Shown piece by piece: positions 18,527 to 28,177 of a stretch of DNA of 64,000 nucleotides. This stretch comes from Spirochaetaceae bacterium (GTDB lineage Bacteria > Spirochaetota > Spirochaetia > DSM-27196 > SKKC01), in the NCBI GenBank assembly GCA_007694005.1, contig RECN01000059.1, forward strand, positions 1 through 64,000, written 5' to 3'. How positions within the stretch are numbered: the first letter of the stretch is position 1; each line of letters begins with the position of its first letter. Below the pieces are notes generated by a model. That model worked only from the letters and a program-made list of their open reading frames with translations, searched no databases and was not told the origin of the DNA. Both the position numbers and the translations under genes were made by a program.

Positions 18527-20551
18527 TCAGATTCTCACCGGGATGAACAGATCAACGTCCCTGTCCAGAGTCTTTGAGTATACCCTTCGACGATCGGCGT
18601 CGTGGCGGACGATCACCTCTTCGCTCACGAGCCGATCGGCGAGTATTATGCCCATCCGGTCAGCAACCTGAAGGAGTATCCCGTAGGTGTGGTTCGTCTC
18701 TGACGCAGAATCGGGTATCGTTGCTCCGCCGACGACAAACAGTCGCACAACACCATCGGACATTCGATAGAAGTACTCACCGTTCGCGTCAGTTCCAATA
18801 CGTCCGAGATCCAGTGGAAACGTATCCGAAACCTGGCACGACGGTACGGCTATCGACTTTTCGCCCGACTCGAACACCAGAACCGTCAGTAAGCGTGTGC
18901 TGGCCGGAAGTACCATGACAAACTCGGCTCCATGCCCGGGGCTATTGTTCAGGGTAAGCGTCCCCGAAAGCAGCGTTTCAACGGCATGGTGAACTGCGTC
19001 GAGGCCGACACCACGCCCTGAGACCGGGCCGGGTTCCGGCACCGTACTGAAACCCGGTCTGACGATCGTACCGAGCACGTCGATGCGGGGGGCCGATGGA
19101 GGCGCGGTGTGTTCATCGATCTCAACCTCGAAACCGTGTTCCGAGGCACTGCGGGGCTGTCCTGCCGCCAGGTCCTGAACAGCCTGCTCGTCGACACCTC
19201 TTCCATCGTCCCTGAAACGGAGTTCGAGAGATTCTCCGCGACGCTGCACCTGTATATCGATTCGAGCCTCCACCGATTTGCCCGCCTGTGTCCGTTCTGA
19301 AGGTGACTCGATTCCGTGATCGACGCTGTTACGGACAAGGTGCAGAAGGATTTCGGAAATAACGTCGGCGACCGGAAGAAATACCCGTTCTGACTCGCCC
19401 GTTACGTTGAGCCGGGCGTGCTTTCCACTCGATGAACACATTTCTGCTACGAGCTGATACATTGGCTCGATCACGGAACTCACGGGAACCAGGGAGGTAT
19501 CCAGGACGGTTTCATTGACCCGCGAAGCGAGGGTCTCGGCAGCCCTCAAGGCCTGGCGAAGCTCCGGTGACGGTGGTATCGCCCGGTTTGCTATCTGCAT
19601 CGCTTCGCGAATCTGAAAAAAGAGTTCATCGGAATACAGGCTCATTGCCGCGTATCTGCGGGGGCTCAAATCGAGTGAAATGCTTTCGCGCTCGGCCATG
19701 GAAACGGAGCTTTCGGTCGACCCCTGCCGGTGCAGGTTGAGCAGCTGATCCCTGTCAACGGCCTCAATATCGATCGCGTGTACCTGATCTACGTCGAGTG
19801 CATCGTACAGGTCTTCCTCGCTGCAGCTTGCAGCGACCAGGGCCTTGAATACCCCGCCCGTGTACTTTTCGAGAGACTCGAAATCTGGCATGGTGCGAAT
19901 GACCGTGCAGACAGTTTCAAGATTGTTGATGATGAGAAAGAGACGCGGATACCCGAGATGTTCGGGGTCGGATATCCGACACGCGATCAGATACGGCACG
20001 TCACCGCGTCGGAGAGACTCGCGCACAATGTCCCGCTCAGTCTCGCTAAGGTCCTGAAAGGCCTTGTCGTAGACTGAGAGGTTCGCTGACCGTCCACGGA
20101 CGTCGTGAAGATCGCTGTGACGATCAGGGGAGGACGTATCTATCTCCGGAGTAACACCCAGCACGTTTAACTTTGCCTGTGTTACCCGGGTAAGCGAACC
20201 GACCGCGTCTGCCATGATCTGCAAAGCCTCTTCATCGAGGGCAGCTCCTTCGTGAAGGTTGCGGTCGCGCAACTGCTGCAGAAGGGACTCAAACTCGTGA
20301 GCATTATCGTGTATTTCGTGAAAATCAAGAAACGCGGCTTCAGACTTCAGACTGTGAACCGCCCGAAACGCGTTATCCAGTCCGGCCCTGCGGTAGCCTG
20401 ATTCCTGCAGATCCTGCGTGAAAAGCTCGAGCATCTGAATTACATTCTGACCGTCCTGTACGAACATGCGGCGCAGACGGGGAGTCCCTGCCTGTCCGGT
20501 TGCATCGGCTGCGGACTTCTGATTCTCGATGTGTTCCTGTCCGTTGTGCAT
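18527..20551 (-). CDS. CheA-like hybrid-architecture histidine kinase (Hpt / spacer / HATPase / CheW-like)
   Basis: Hpt motif AVHSLKSEAAFLDF; N-box HLVRNSVDHGIE; G1 RDDGRGVD; GRGVGLDAVHHAVE; CheW-like C-terminus. Confidence 0.85.
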   Translation of the reverse strand: MHNGQEHIENQKSAADATGQAGTPRLRRMFVQDGQNVIQMLELFTQDLQESGYRRAGLDNAFRAVHSLKSEAAFLDFHEIHDNAHEFESLLQQLRDRNLHEGAALDEEALQIMADAVGSLTRVTQAKLNVLGVTPEIDTSSPDRHSDLHDVRGRSANLSVYDKAFQDLSETERDIVRESLRRGDVPYLIACRISDPEHLGYPRLFLIINNLETVCTVIRTMPDFESLEKYTGGVFKALVAASCSEEDLYDALDVDQVHAIDIEAVDRDQLLNLHRQGSTESSVSMAERESISLDLSPRRYAAMSLYSDELFFQIREAMQIANRAIPPSPELRQALRAAETLASRVNETVLDTSLVPVSSVIEPMYQLVAEMCSSSGKHARLNVTGESERVFLPVADVISEILLHLVRNSVDHGIESPSERTQAGKSVEARIDIQVQRRGESLELRFRDDGRGVDEQAVQDLAAGQPRSASEHGFEVEIDEHTAPPSAPRIDVLGTIVRPGFSTVPEPGPVSGRGVGLDAVHHAVETLLSGTLTLNNSPGHGAEFVMVLPASTRLLTVLVFESGEKSIAVPSCQVSDTFPLDLGRIGTDANGEYFYRMSDGVVRLFVVGGATIPDSASETNHTYGILLQVADRMGIILADRLVSEEVIVRHDADRRRVYSKTLDRDVDLFIPVRI

Positions 20552-20562
20552 GTTGTTCTACC

Positions 20563-21279
20563 TCACACCTGTGCTGCGGTATTGATCCGGGAAAGCCCGG
20601 TCAGTGCTGTGCGGCGTACAGCGCGATCATCGTCCTTGAGTGCTCGTACAAAGAGCTTTCGAAAACACTCAGCCGGCCCTGTTTCCACCGCGGCTCTTAC
20701 GACCGATACACGCACGACTCTGTTTGCCGACTCGAACACACAGTCGTAATCTCCGAATGCGGCGCGTACCTTCAGACGTCCGAGAGCGCTTGCCGCGGCC
20801 ACGACCACCTGGTCGTCGTCGTCATACAGCGATGCTCTGAGGTATGCGGCTGCGCTGCGTTTTCCAGTCTGTCCAAGTTTCGCGCAGGCCTCGGCTCGTC
20901 GGGCAGGATCAGGTGCCGTAAGCGCAGTCTGACCAAGAGCTCCGAAACCTGTTTCAGCCGTTGCTGCGCGCGAAACGTCCCGTGTCGGCTTCGTGCCTGC
21001 CGCTCGCACCGACCGAACCGATCGAACCGGGCTTCGCCGTACTTCAACCGGGTAGGCTTCCTTCAGAACACGATACGCGCGGAGCGTACGCTCGAGCAAA
21101 AACCGACTTCCCCGTCCGGCACTACTGTCGGGATGCGCCTGTTTGACTTTTAGCGCATACGCTGCACGAATATCCTTCCAACCTGCAGAACGGTCGAGTC
21201 CAAGTGTCTGAAGGGCCGACGTCACCGAACGGGCGTCGACGGTCGCGTCAGGCGGTACCACTGCGCACCTCCGCGACAT
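20563..21279 (-). CDS. J-domain protein with C-terminal HEAT-like repeats
   Basis: HPD motif in IRAAYALKVKQAHPDSSAGRG; HEAT-like helices ARRAEACAKLGQTGKRSAAAYLRASLYDDDDQVVVAAASALGRL. Start uncertain (ATG 21279 or GTG 21261). Confidence 0.7.
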   Translation of the reverse strand: MSRRCAVVPPDATVDARSVTSALQTLGLDRSAGWKDIRAAYALKVKQAHPDSSAGRGSRFLLERTLRAYRVLKEAYPVEVRRSPVRSVRSVRAAGTKPTRDVSRAATAETGFGALGQTALTAPDPARRAEACAKLGQTGKRSAAAYLRASLYDDDDQVVVAAASALGRLKVRAAFGDYDCVFESANRVVRVSVVRAAVETGPAECFRKLFVRALKDDDRAVRRTALTGLSRINTAAQV

Positions 21280-22927
21280 CGGCGTACGACGACAACTCGT
21301 CTGCAAGCGCTCCGAGTGCCGCAACGATCTCGTACCTGCGTTCGGTATCGGCATCACCAACGGTCCATGCAAGGTTCAGGAAATGGGACGTCTCTTCCGC
21401 AAGGTCTTCGTCAATCTCGCTCCTGAGACGGTCGAACAGCATCTGCACGCGTGCACGTATGCCCTCAATCTCAGACTCGTGCGAGCCCGATCCGAGCGAC
21501 TGCTCTGATGCCTCAATCGACACGGAATGGCGGACTCCGGTATCGACATCGTGCGCGTCGACCTCAACGAGACCGTCCTCATTTACCGAGAATCCAACCT
21601 CGATTCGCGCCTGTCCCTGAGCGGCTTTCCGTATTCCTGAAAGAACGAATCGGCCGAGTGAGGTATTCTCGGAAACGAGTTCCGACTCTCCCTGAAGCAC
21701 GTGAATTTCAACGACGGTCTGATTATCCGAAACGGTCGTAAACACTCTTCGACTGCGGGCGGGGATGGGAGTGTTTCGCCGCACGATAGGAACGAAACAG
21801 TCGCCGAAGGTTTCTACACCGAGACTCTGGGGAGCCACGTCGGTGACCCGTACGGTGTCGATCCCGCGCTCTATCATTCCAGCCTGGACGGCGGCTCCAA
21901 GAGCCACGACCTCGTCAGGATTTATCATGTGTACTTCGTCAAGCCCCAGACTCCGTTGCAGATAGGTGTGGACCAGCGGAATCCTGCTCGACCCGCCGCT
22001 CACGATCAGGGCATCGATTCCCTGCACGCCGAAGCCCGCTTCGCGCACGACCTGCAGTGTTATCTTGATCGTCTTCCGGAGCAGAGGGGCGACGAGCTGC
22101 GAAAAGGCCTCACGAGAAATTGTATGAGACAGATGCACTGCTGATCCCCCGGTTCCGATAAACGGCAGAGAAACGTCAGCCGACAATCGTGACGACAGCT
22201 CGACCTTCGCCCGTTCCACGCTGTCACGGATCTGCTGAAGCAAAGCAGGATGAGCTCGAAGCTCAATATCAGTCTGTTTCGCGAAGGCCTCAAGAACTTC
22301 CTCGAGGAGCATCGCATCAAAGTCGAGGCCTCCGAGCTCGCGGTCCCCTGCTGTGCTCTTGACGGTATACGCGCGCCCATCCTGATGCAGACAGGTTGCG
22401 TCAAAGGTTCCCCCGCCAAGATCGTACACCAGAATTCTGCGTCGGCCTTCGGTTCGACCGGCCTCGCACAGCGCCGCAGCGGTGGGTTCGTTCAGGATCC
22501 TGACTACCTCGAGACCACAGGCCTGGCCCGCCTTAATCGTCGCTGCACGGGCGGACTCTCCGTAATGAGCAGGAACGGTTATGACGGCGCGTTCAATCGA
22601 TTCTCCGAGAAACTTCTCAGCGTCCAGCTTCAGTTTCGCCAGAATCAGCGAGGAGACATCGACAGGGCTGTAAGAATGGTCGTCGATCACAAACGAAGCA
22701 CCCGTACCCATAGAACGCTTGACCTGGGAGACCGTTCGGTCGATGTGCAGCACGGACTGGTTCTTCGCGGACTCTCCAACGAGTACTTCACCGTCCGGGG
22801 TCCAGGAAACCACCGATGGTGTCAGGCTTTTACCCCGATCATTTGGAATGATTCGGGGCTCATCACCATCCCAGAATGCTGCTGCCGAGTTCGTTGTTCC
22901 GAGATCTATCCCGATTATTCGCTTCAT
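21248..22927 (-). CDS. Second Hsp70 (DnaK paralogue) with shortened C-terminus
   Basis: [80 protein letters not shown]; 559 aa. Confidence 0.95.
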   Translation of the reverse strand: MKRIIGIDLGTTNSAAAFWDGDEPRIIPNDRGKSLTPSVVSWTPDGEVLVGESAKNQSVLHIDRTVSQVKRSMGTGASFVIDDHSYSPVDVSSLILAKLKLDAEKFLGESIERAVITVPAHYGESARAATIKAGQACGLEVVRILNEPTAAALCEAGRTEGRRRILVYDLGGGTFDATCLHQDGRAYTVKSTAGDRELGGLDFDAMLLEEVLEAFAKQTDIELRAHPALLQQIRDSVERAKVELSSRLSADVSLPFIGTGGSAVHLSHTISREAFSQLVAPLLRKTIKITLQVVREAGFGVQGIDALIVSGGSSRIPLVHTYLQRSLGLDEVHMINPDEVVALGAAVQAGMIERGIDTVRVTDVAPQSLGVETFGDCFVPIVRRNTPIPARSRRVFTTVSDNQTVVEIHVLQGESELVSENTSLGRFVLSGIRKAAQGQARIEVGFSVNEDGLVEVDAHDVDTGVRHSVSIEASEQSLGSGSHESEIEGIRARVQMLFDRLRSEIDEDLAEETSHFLNLAWTVGDADTERRYEIVAALGALADELSSYADVAEVRSGTA

Positions 22928-23472
22928 CAGTCGGTTCTGCTCCGTCGTCCCGTCGGACCGAGTCCGACCATCAGTTCAATCTCGGCTATTGTACCACCAA
23001 GTCGCGCTGCAATCTCGTCTACCGGCACACCCTGCCGGTGGAGTTCGAACACCGAATCACGCAGCGATCTGCGATCGTTCTCCGGCGCCACTGTGACCTC
23101 GCTCTTATTTTCGACGGGTTCTGCCGGTTTCCCGACATCAAGCGATGATTCTTCATTGGATCGAACGCTCCGGCGCCCAAGGGCGTTGTAGGTTTCGACC
23201 GTTCGTTCGGTGGTCTCCCTTACGCGCGTCAACGCGGAAAGACTCCGATCGGCGCGCTCAACCTCCTGCGCCACGCGTCGTACCCGGTCCTCGATGAGCG
23301 TGATATTGCGTTCGGTCGTTTTGTTCAACTCGGCGACGAGCAATCCGATTTCTTCCCGCACCTTCTCGATCGCGCGCTCGGCAGTCAGCTCCTGGTCGAT
23401 GCGTTTTCGAAAATACAGAAACATGAGAAGCAGTATACTTGAGTTAAAGAGCAGGAGTGCTAATAGATCCAT
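22927..23472 (-). CDS. Membrane-anchored coiled-coil protein with C-terminal HTH-like segment; SwrB-like architecture
   Basis: MDLLALLLFNSSILLLMFLYF TM, coiled coil, then FELHRQGVPVDEIAARLGGTIAEIELMVGL. ATGA overlap with the Hsp70. Confidence 0.65.
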   Translation of the reverse strand: MDLLALLLFNSSILLLMFLYFRKRIDQELTAERAIEKVREEIGLLVAELNKTTERNITLIEDRVRRVAQEVERADRSLSALTRVRETTERTVETYNALGRRSVRSNEESSLDVGKPAEPVENKSEVTVAPENDRRSLRDSVFELHRQGVPVDEIAARLGGTIAEIELMVGLGPTGRRSRTD

Positions 23473-23486
23473 AGACTTGAGATCGC

Positions 23487-23810
23487 TCAACCGGAAATGT
23501 CGATCGTTCCTCCGAGATCCGGGTCACGAAACACGATGCCTTCGCTATCCTGTTCGGATGTCTCACCTTCGTGCTTTCGACCACGACCTTCCCGCTGTTC
23601 CTGTTCATTCTCATCGTGGATAGAGTCGGGGCCTTCACTTACGTCCTCGGCCGTAGACACCGATCTGGCCTGTTCCTGGCTTTTCTCGGCGATTTCGCTT
23701 CCGGCAACCGCCTGGCTCTGGGCAAGCATGTTCCGTTCACCCATCGTCTCCCGCGATAAATTATCGAGACGAGAGAAGAGGACCTGCAGATCCATCGGTT
23801 GAATAGGCAT
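23487..23810 (-). CDS. Small highly charged hypothetical protein of the flagellar operon
   Basis: Fills the 2-bp-spaced slot between fapA and the next gene in the same orientation. Confidence 0.6.
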   Translation of the reverse strand: MPIQPMDLQVLFSRLDNLSRETMGERNMLAQSQAVAGSEIAEKSQEQARSVSTAEDVSEGPDSIHDENEQEQREGRGRKHEGETSEQDSEGIVFRDPDLGGTIDISG

Positions 23811-23812
23811 GG

Positions 23813-25753
23813 TTAATCACTCCTCTTCAAAGGGGTGTCGTCATCGGCTTCTTCGTATTTTTCGACCTTTACCGTCCCGGAACTCGCGACGAACGAAACC
23901 TGCTTGAACTCGTTACGCACATCAAGCGAGGCGTCCTTGATCCAGACTTTCACTCCGGGGTGAACAACTCCTGACGCGCTGATCCGTCCGGCAGTCCGGA
24001 TCTGAGACAGATAGTTCTTGAGCTCATCTGACTCATCCGTGAGCTCGTCGCGCTCGCGAACCAGCTCGTTCTTACGCCGCTGAAGCTCGCGGGCCTGATC
24101 GATCTTGTCCTTCGAGAGCTTTCGCCTCTGTTTGTGCATAGCCTGTATGGTCTGAAGGTTTCGCAGTACATCCTCGAGTTCATCTTCTATTTCCAGCAGG
24201 CGCGAGGTGAGTTCCTCGAGGCGTGCCTTGCTTTTCGGGTCGTATCCGACCTCGAGCACCGTCTCCATTCCACCAACACTTCCGAGTGTCTTGGCCTTGA
24301 TCTCTTCACTCGCACTGATCCGACCGCCGACGATGCTGGCGCGTTTTCCCTTACAGATTACCGCTTTGTCGGTTCTGACCCGGGAGTTGATGATACCGTC
24401 GCTGACGACGACCAGGTCTGCCGATTCGACATTGGCGTTTTCGATAAACTTCGCCCAGACACCCTTGCCCGACCGAATGTTTCCACCGCCTTTACCGGCG
24501 ATCCCCTGGTGCACGACGATATCGCCTTCAGCATCGAGGTCACACTTTCCAACGCTGCCCATGACTTCAATGTTTCCTGCTGCCTTGACACTGAAACCGT
24601 CGTCGACATTGCCCTTCACAAGGACGGTACCAAGAAAAAGTACATTGCCTGTTTTCAGATTCACATCGCCCGCGACGACGTAGACGGGTTCTACGTTCAG
24701 TTTGCCAGCCGCTATTACGACTTGTCCGTTTATGTCGGCAATGGCTTTCATACCGTCTTCGGTGACGGTAACGTTCTTTCCCGCTTCTATCGCTATATCG
24801 TTACCGTCCTCAGCGGTAATCATCTGATCGGTGACGGTACGGCCCGCCTCGCCCTGCTCCGCCGGCACCTTTTTTGCCAGCGTCTGTCCTTCGACGACAT
24901 TCTGTATCAGATTCAGTTCCTTGAAGTCGACCTTGCCGTTCTTCTCCTTCAGGTGGAGCTGGGAGGTATCCGTCTGAAAACTGTACGCGATGTAGGCGTC
25001 GGCACCGTCTTTGGGCTGCGATCCTTCTGCAACCTTGATACGGTCGCGATACGAGGGTTCGTCTTCGAGTCGTCTGATGCGTTCCTCATCGAACCCGTAG
25101 ACAATCCCGTGGCTTTGCAGAAAGCCCAGAATCGCATCGTAGCTCGGGTCAGCACCGCCGAGACCGGGAGGAAGCAGGGTAAGCCATGCGCTCATTTCGT
25201 CATCGGAAAGTTCAACGCTCATGGCGACGTCGTTGGCGGGATTGTGGTCGTAATCGGCGACGCGCACGTGCTGACCGTCAGCAAACTTGACAACCTTGGT
25301 TACCATCTTCCGGTCAAAGGTATCGACTCCACGTTCTGATAGCGCCTGTATGGCTTTCCGCTCTGTGCACGCGACCCCGTTACCTCGTGGAGGCGTTACT
25401 TTCAGAAGCACACCGGCAGGATCGAGCCTGACAAAGGCTTCGCCGTCGGCATCCTGGGAACCGATCGCGTCGGATATATAGCCGGAGTCGTCCGATGCGA
25501 GATCCTGTTCTTCGGCACTGCGCACGGCAGGATACGCGAGGATGGAACACGCCCGTTTCCCGATGCCAAAAACACCGGCCCGGTTCTGTTCGATGACTTC
25601 GTAGTCTATTTTCTTGATTGCGACACCAAGCTCGATCGCGGCCTGGCGGAGTGCTTCTTCTACCGTGTCGCCCGTTACGTGGACGTAGGTTCGCTCGCGG
25701 TCCTGCTCCGCCTGTGTCTTCATGTAGGCCTGGAGCTCTTCATATGTGACCAC
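23813..25753 (-). CDS. fapA: FapA/DUF342 protein with N-terminal Jag-N domain
   Basis: Jag-N GVFGIGKRACSILAYPAV; polar beta-helix AAGNIEVMGSVGKCDLDAEGDIVVHQGIAGKGGGNIRSGKGVWAKFIENANV. Confidence 0.85.
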   Translation of the reverse strand: MVTYEELQAYMKTQAEQDRERTYVHVTGDTVEEALRQAAIELGVAIKKIDYEVIEQNRAGVFGIGKRACSILAYPAVRSAEEQDLASDDSGYISDAIGSQDADGEAFVRLDPAGVLLKVTPPRGNGVACTERKAIQALSERGVDTFDRKMVTKVVKFADGQHVRVADYDHNPANDVAMSVELSDDEMSAWLTLLPPGLGGADPSYDAILGFLQSHGIVYGFDEERIRRLEDEPSYRDRIKVAEGSQPKDGADAYIAYSFQTDTSQLHLKEKNGKVDFKELNLIQNVVEGQTLAKKVPAEQGEAGRTVTDQMITAEDGNDIAIEAGKNVTVTEDGMKAIADINGQVVIAAGKLNVEPVYVVAGDVNLKTGNVLFLGTVLVKGNVDDGFSVKAAGNIEVMGSVGKCDLDAEGDIVVHQGIAGKGGGNIRSGKGVWAKFIENANVESADLVVVSDGIINSRVRTDKAVICKGKRASIVGGRISASEEIKAKTLGSVGGMETVLEVGYDPKSKARLEELTSRLLEIEDELEDVLRNLQTIQAMHKQRRKLSKDKIDQARELQRRKNELVRERDELTDESDELKNYLSQIRTAGRISASGVVHPGVKVWIKDASLDVRNEFKQVSFVASSGTVKVEKYEEADDDTPLKRSD

Positions 25754-25763
25754 GAAATCCCCC

Positions 25764-26573
25764 TTACATGATACCCTTCTTCACGTTGGTCAGCTTTGTA
25801 CGCAATCGCATTATAGCCTTTGTATGCAATTGAGACACGCGAGACTCGGTAACCTCGAGCACCTGCCCAATCTCTTTCAGGGTCAGATCCTCATAATAGT
25901 AAAGAACAAGCACCTTCTTTTCTTTTTCGGGCAACTCGCCTATTGCCTGAACTATTACCCGTCTGATTTCGTCTTTTTCAATAATAGTATCAGGATTCAG
26001 GCTTTTCGGAGACTCTATACTGTCGGCAATGGAAACCTTATCGGTATCTTCGCCCTGATACCAGACATCGTTGAGGCTGAGGATAGACGTGCCGGCGATT
26101 TTCTGCATGAGTTTCTCGAAGTCACGTCTGGACATAGACAGCTCGGCTGCGAGCTCTTCGTCGCTGGCCGGTCGTCCGAGGGAAACCTCGAGTTTGTGCA
26201 TGGCATCTTCGACTTCCCGTGCCTTCTGTCGCACCGACCGTGGAACCCAGTCTATGGAGCGCAGTTCATCGAATATCGCACCCCGTATGCGGGTCACGGC
26301 GTAGGTCTTGAACTTGACGTGCTTGTCAGGATCAAACTTCTCTATCGCATCGAAGAGGCCAAACACGCCGTAGCCGACGAGGTCATCGAACTCGACGTTC
26401 GCCGGCATGCCGACGGCGACCTTTCCGGCAACGTATTTCACCAGTGGGGCATACTGACGAACGAGTCGGTCCCGGATTTCCGGATTGTGTGTTGAGCGAT
26501 ACAATCGCCAGAGTTCTGCTTCGGTCTTGTCGGCTGCGACCTTTTCGCCCATTCGATCGTCCTTATCACTCAT
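25764..26573 (-). CDS. fliA: Flagellar sigma factor FliA/WhiG (sigma-28)
   Basis: Region 2 [35 protein letters not shown]; region 4 [40 protein letters not shown]. Confidence 0.95.
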   Translation of the reverse strand: MSDKDDRMGEKVAADKTEAELWRLYRSTHNPEIRDRLVRQYAPLVKYVAGKVAVGMPANVEFDDLVGYGVFGLFDAIEKFDPDKHVKFKTYAVTRIRGAIFDELRSIDWVPRSVRQKAREVEDAMHKLEVSLGRPASDEELAAELSMSRRDFEKLMQKIAGTSILSLNDVWYQGEDTDKVSIADSIESPKSLNPDTIIEKDEIRRVIVQAIGELPEKEKKVLVLYYYEDLTLKEIGQVLEVTESRVSQLHTKAIMRLRTKLTNVKKGIM

Positions 26574-27183
26574 CTCGCTTCAAGACCGTGCGAAGTGCTT
26601 CGGCCATTGTTTTCGTGTCCATGCCATACTCATCAACCGCTCGTGAAGCGCCTCCGTCTGAGGATACCGCGTTTTCCGCGTCAGTCCCAACTGTCTCGAA
26701 ACTTCCGGCGAATCCATCAAGTTCCGGTAGTTCATCTCCATCAAGATCATCCCGGTCCGCCTCGGATATATCGTGAGCAGATGCCGCCGGTTTCGATCCG
26801 TCTGCAGCTGCAAGCGATGGGGAATCCGCAGTTGACGTCTCTTCTACCTCTTCGATCATGGACTCGTCAAAAACGGAAGACATGGCACTCCGTGACGGGT
26901 CAGAGGACGGCCGTACATCAGTATCAGGCTCGTCGTCGTCATCCCCAACAGTCAGATTGACATGTGTACCTGTCTCGTACCGGGTTTCCCCCGAAAGTAG
27001 ATCAGGAAGCCATCGCTGTATCCCGTACGATGATGCAATAGCTCCTGCGGCAAACAGACCCGCAAACAATGCGGCCCGACCGAGCAGAACGCCGAACGCG
27101 ACGCCAGCTACGAGTCCCGTGAGAAAAGAGAGCACGAATGCTCCTGATGAAACTATAGCTACTGCTTTCCAGTGTACCGACAT
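26566..27183 (-). CDS. Hypothetical membrane protein between flhG and fliA
   Basis: [52 protein letters not shown] (TM hairpin) and acidic cytoplasmic-type tail; overlaps fliA. Confidence 0.6.
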   Translation of the reverse strand: MSVHWKAVAIVSSGAFVLSFLTGLVAGVAFGVLLGRAALFAGLFAAGAIASSYGIQRWLPDLLSGETRYETGTHVNLTVGDDDDEPDTDVRPSSDPSRSAMSSVFDESMIEEVEETSTADSPSLAAADGSKPAASAHDISEADRDDLDGDELPELDGFAGSFETVGTDAENAVSSDGGASRAVDEYGMDTKTMAEALRTVLKRDE

Positions 27184-27271
27184 AAAATCGGCTTTCCCCT
27201 CTTTTCGCATGGTAGGCAAATTCAATCCTGCAGTCAAGCAAGGGTATGCATGACTGGTTTTCGCCTTTGGA

Positions 27272-28144
27272 TCAGCTTTCCCGGTTAAACAGACGTTTCA
27301 GAAAGTTACCAACGCCTCCTCCTTCACGAAATTCAACCTTTTCCAGACGGCCAACGATGTGCTGCACGCAAATACTGGCCTTGCACTTCGGATTTGCTAC
27401 AAGGAACGGCTTCTGACGCAGGACGGCCTGGTGAACTTCCGGGTCCTCGTACACATATCCAAGATAATCCACCTTCAGGTTCAGAAACTGCCCGGCTATA
27501 TTTATCACACGCTCAGCGACCTTCTTACCCTCAGTCACCGAACTGACCCGGTTTACGACGAGCTTCAGACTGAGACCAAGATTGTCAATTTCGGTCGCGA
27601 CAATCTTGATTATTCCGTACGCGTCGGTTATTGCAGTCGGTTCGGGAGTTGTCACGATGATCGCCTCGTCAGCGGCTGCCACAAAACTGAGCACGTTATT
27701 GGAGACGCCGGCACCGGTATCGATGATCAGCACGTCCGCGTTGGACAGTTCGGAGAGTTCTTCGATAAATCCGTGACGTTCCTGCTCTGTAAGGTTTGCA
27801 ATCTTCGCAAAACCGCTAGCGCCTGCGACAATGCGGATACCGTAGTTGGTATCCATGATGATCTCGCTCATGCTCTTCTGTCGGCGGATCAGATGGTACA
27901 GGTTGTATTTCGGGATTATTCCGAGGATCACGTTCACGTTGGCCAGGCCAAGGTCTGCGTCCATGAGAACGACCCGTTTGCCCAGTTGCGCATACGCGAT
28001 AGCCATATTCGTTGCGAAATTCGTCTTCCCGACGCCACCCTTCCCGCTTGCGACGGCTATTATCCGTGTCTTTCCGGACTCGTTTCCGGTCCGATCACCC
28101 TGACTCTTCATCATTTCCCGCAGGGCATCTGCCTGGTCAGCCAT
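27272..28144 (-). CDS. flhG: MinD-like ATPase FlhG
   Basis: DQADALREM activator motif, VASGKGGVGKTNFATN, C-terminal amphipathic VGNFLKRLFN. Confidence 0.93.
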   Translation of the reverse strand: MADQADALREMMKSQGDRTGNESGKTRIIAVASGKGGVGKTNFATNMAIAYAQLGKRVVLMDADLGLANVNVILGIIPKYNLYHLIRRQKSMSEIIMDTNYGIRIVAGASGFAKIANLTEQERHGFIEELSELSNADVLIIDTGAGVSNNVLSFVAAADEAIIVTTPEPTAITDAYGIIKIVATEIDNLGLSLKLVVNRVSSVTEGKKVAERVINIAGQFLNLKVDYLGYVYEDPEVHQAVLRQKPFLVANPKCKASICVQHIVGRLEKVEFREGGGVGNFLKRLFNRES

Positions 28145-28177
28145 GTTCACTCTCCCTCTTGTACTCGGCAGCGTCTT

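Noticed and set aside
24134-25339. 401-aa plus-strand ORF opposite fapA
   Set aside because: Antisense to a conserved FapA/DUF342 frame; no recognisable domain.
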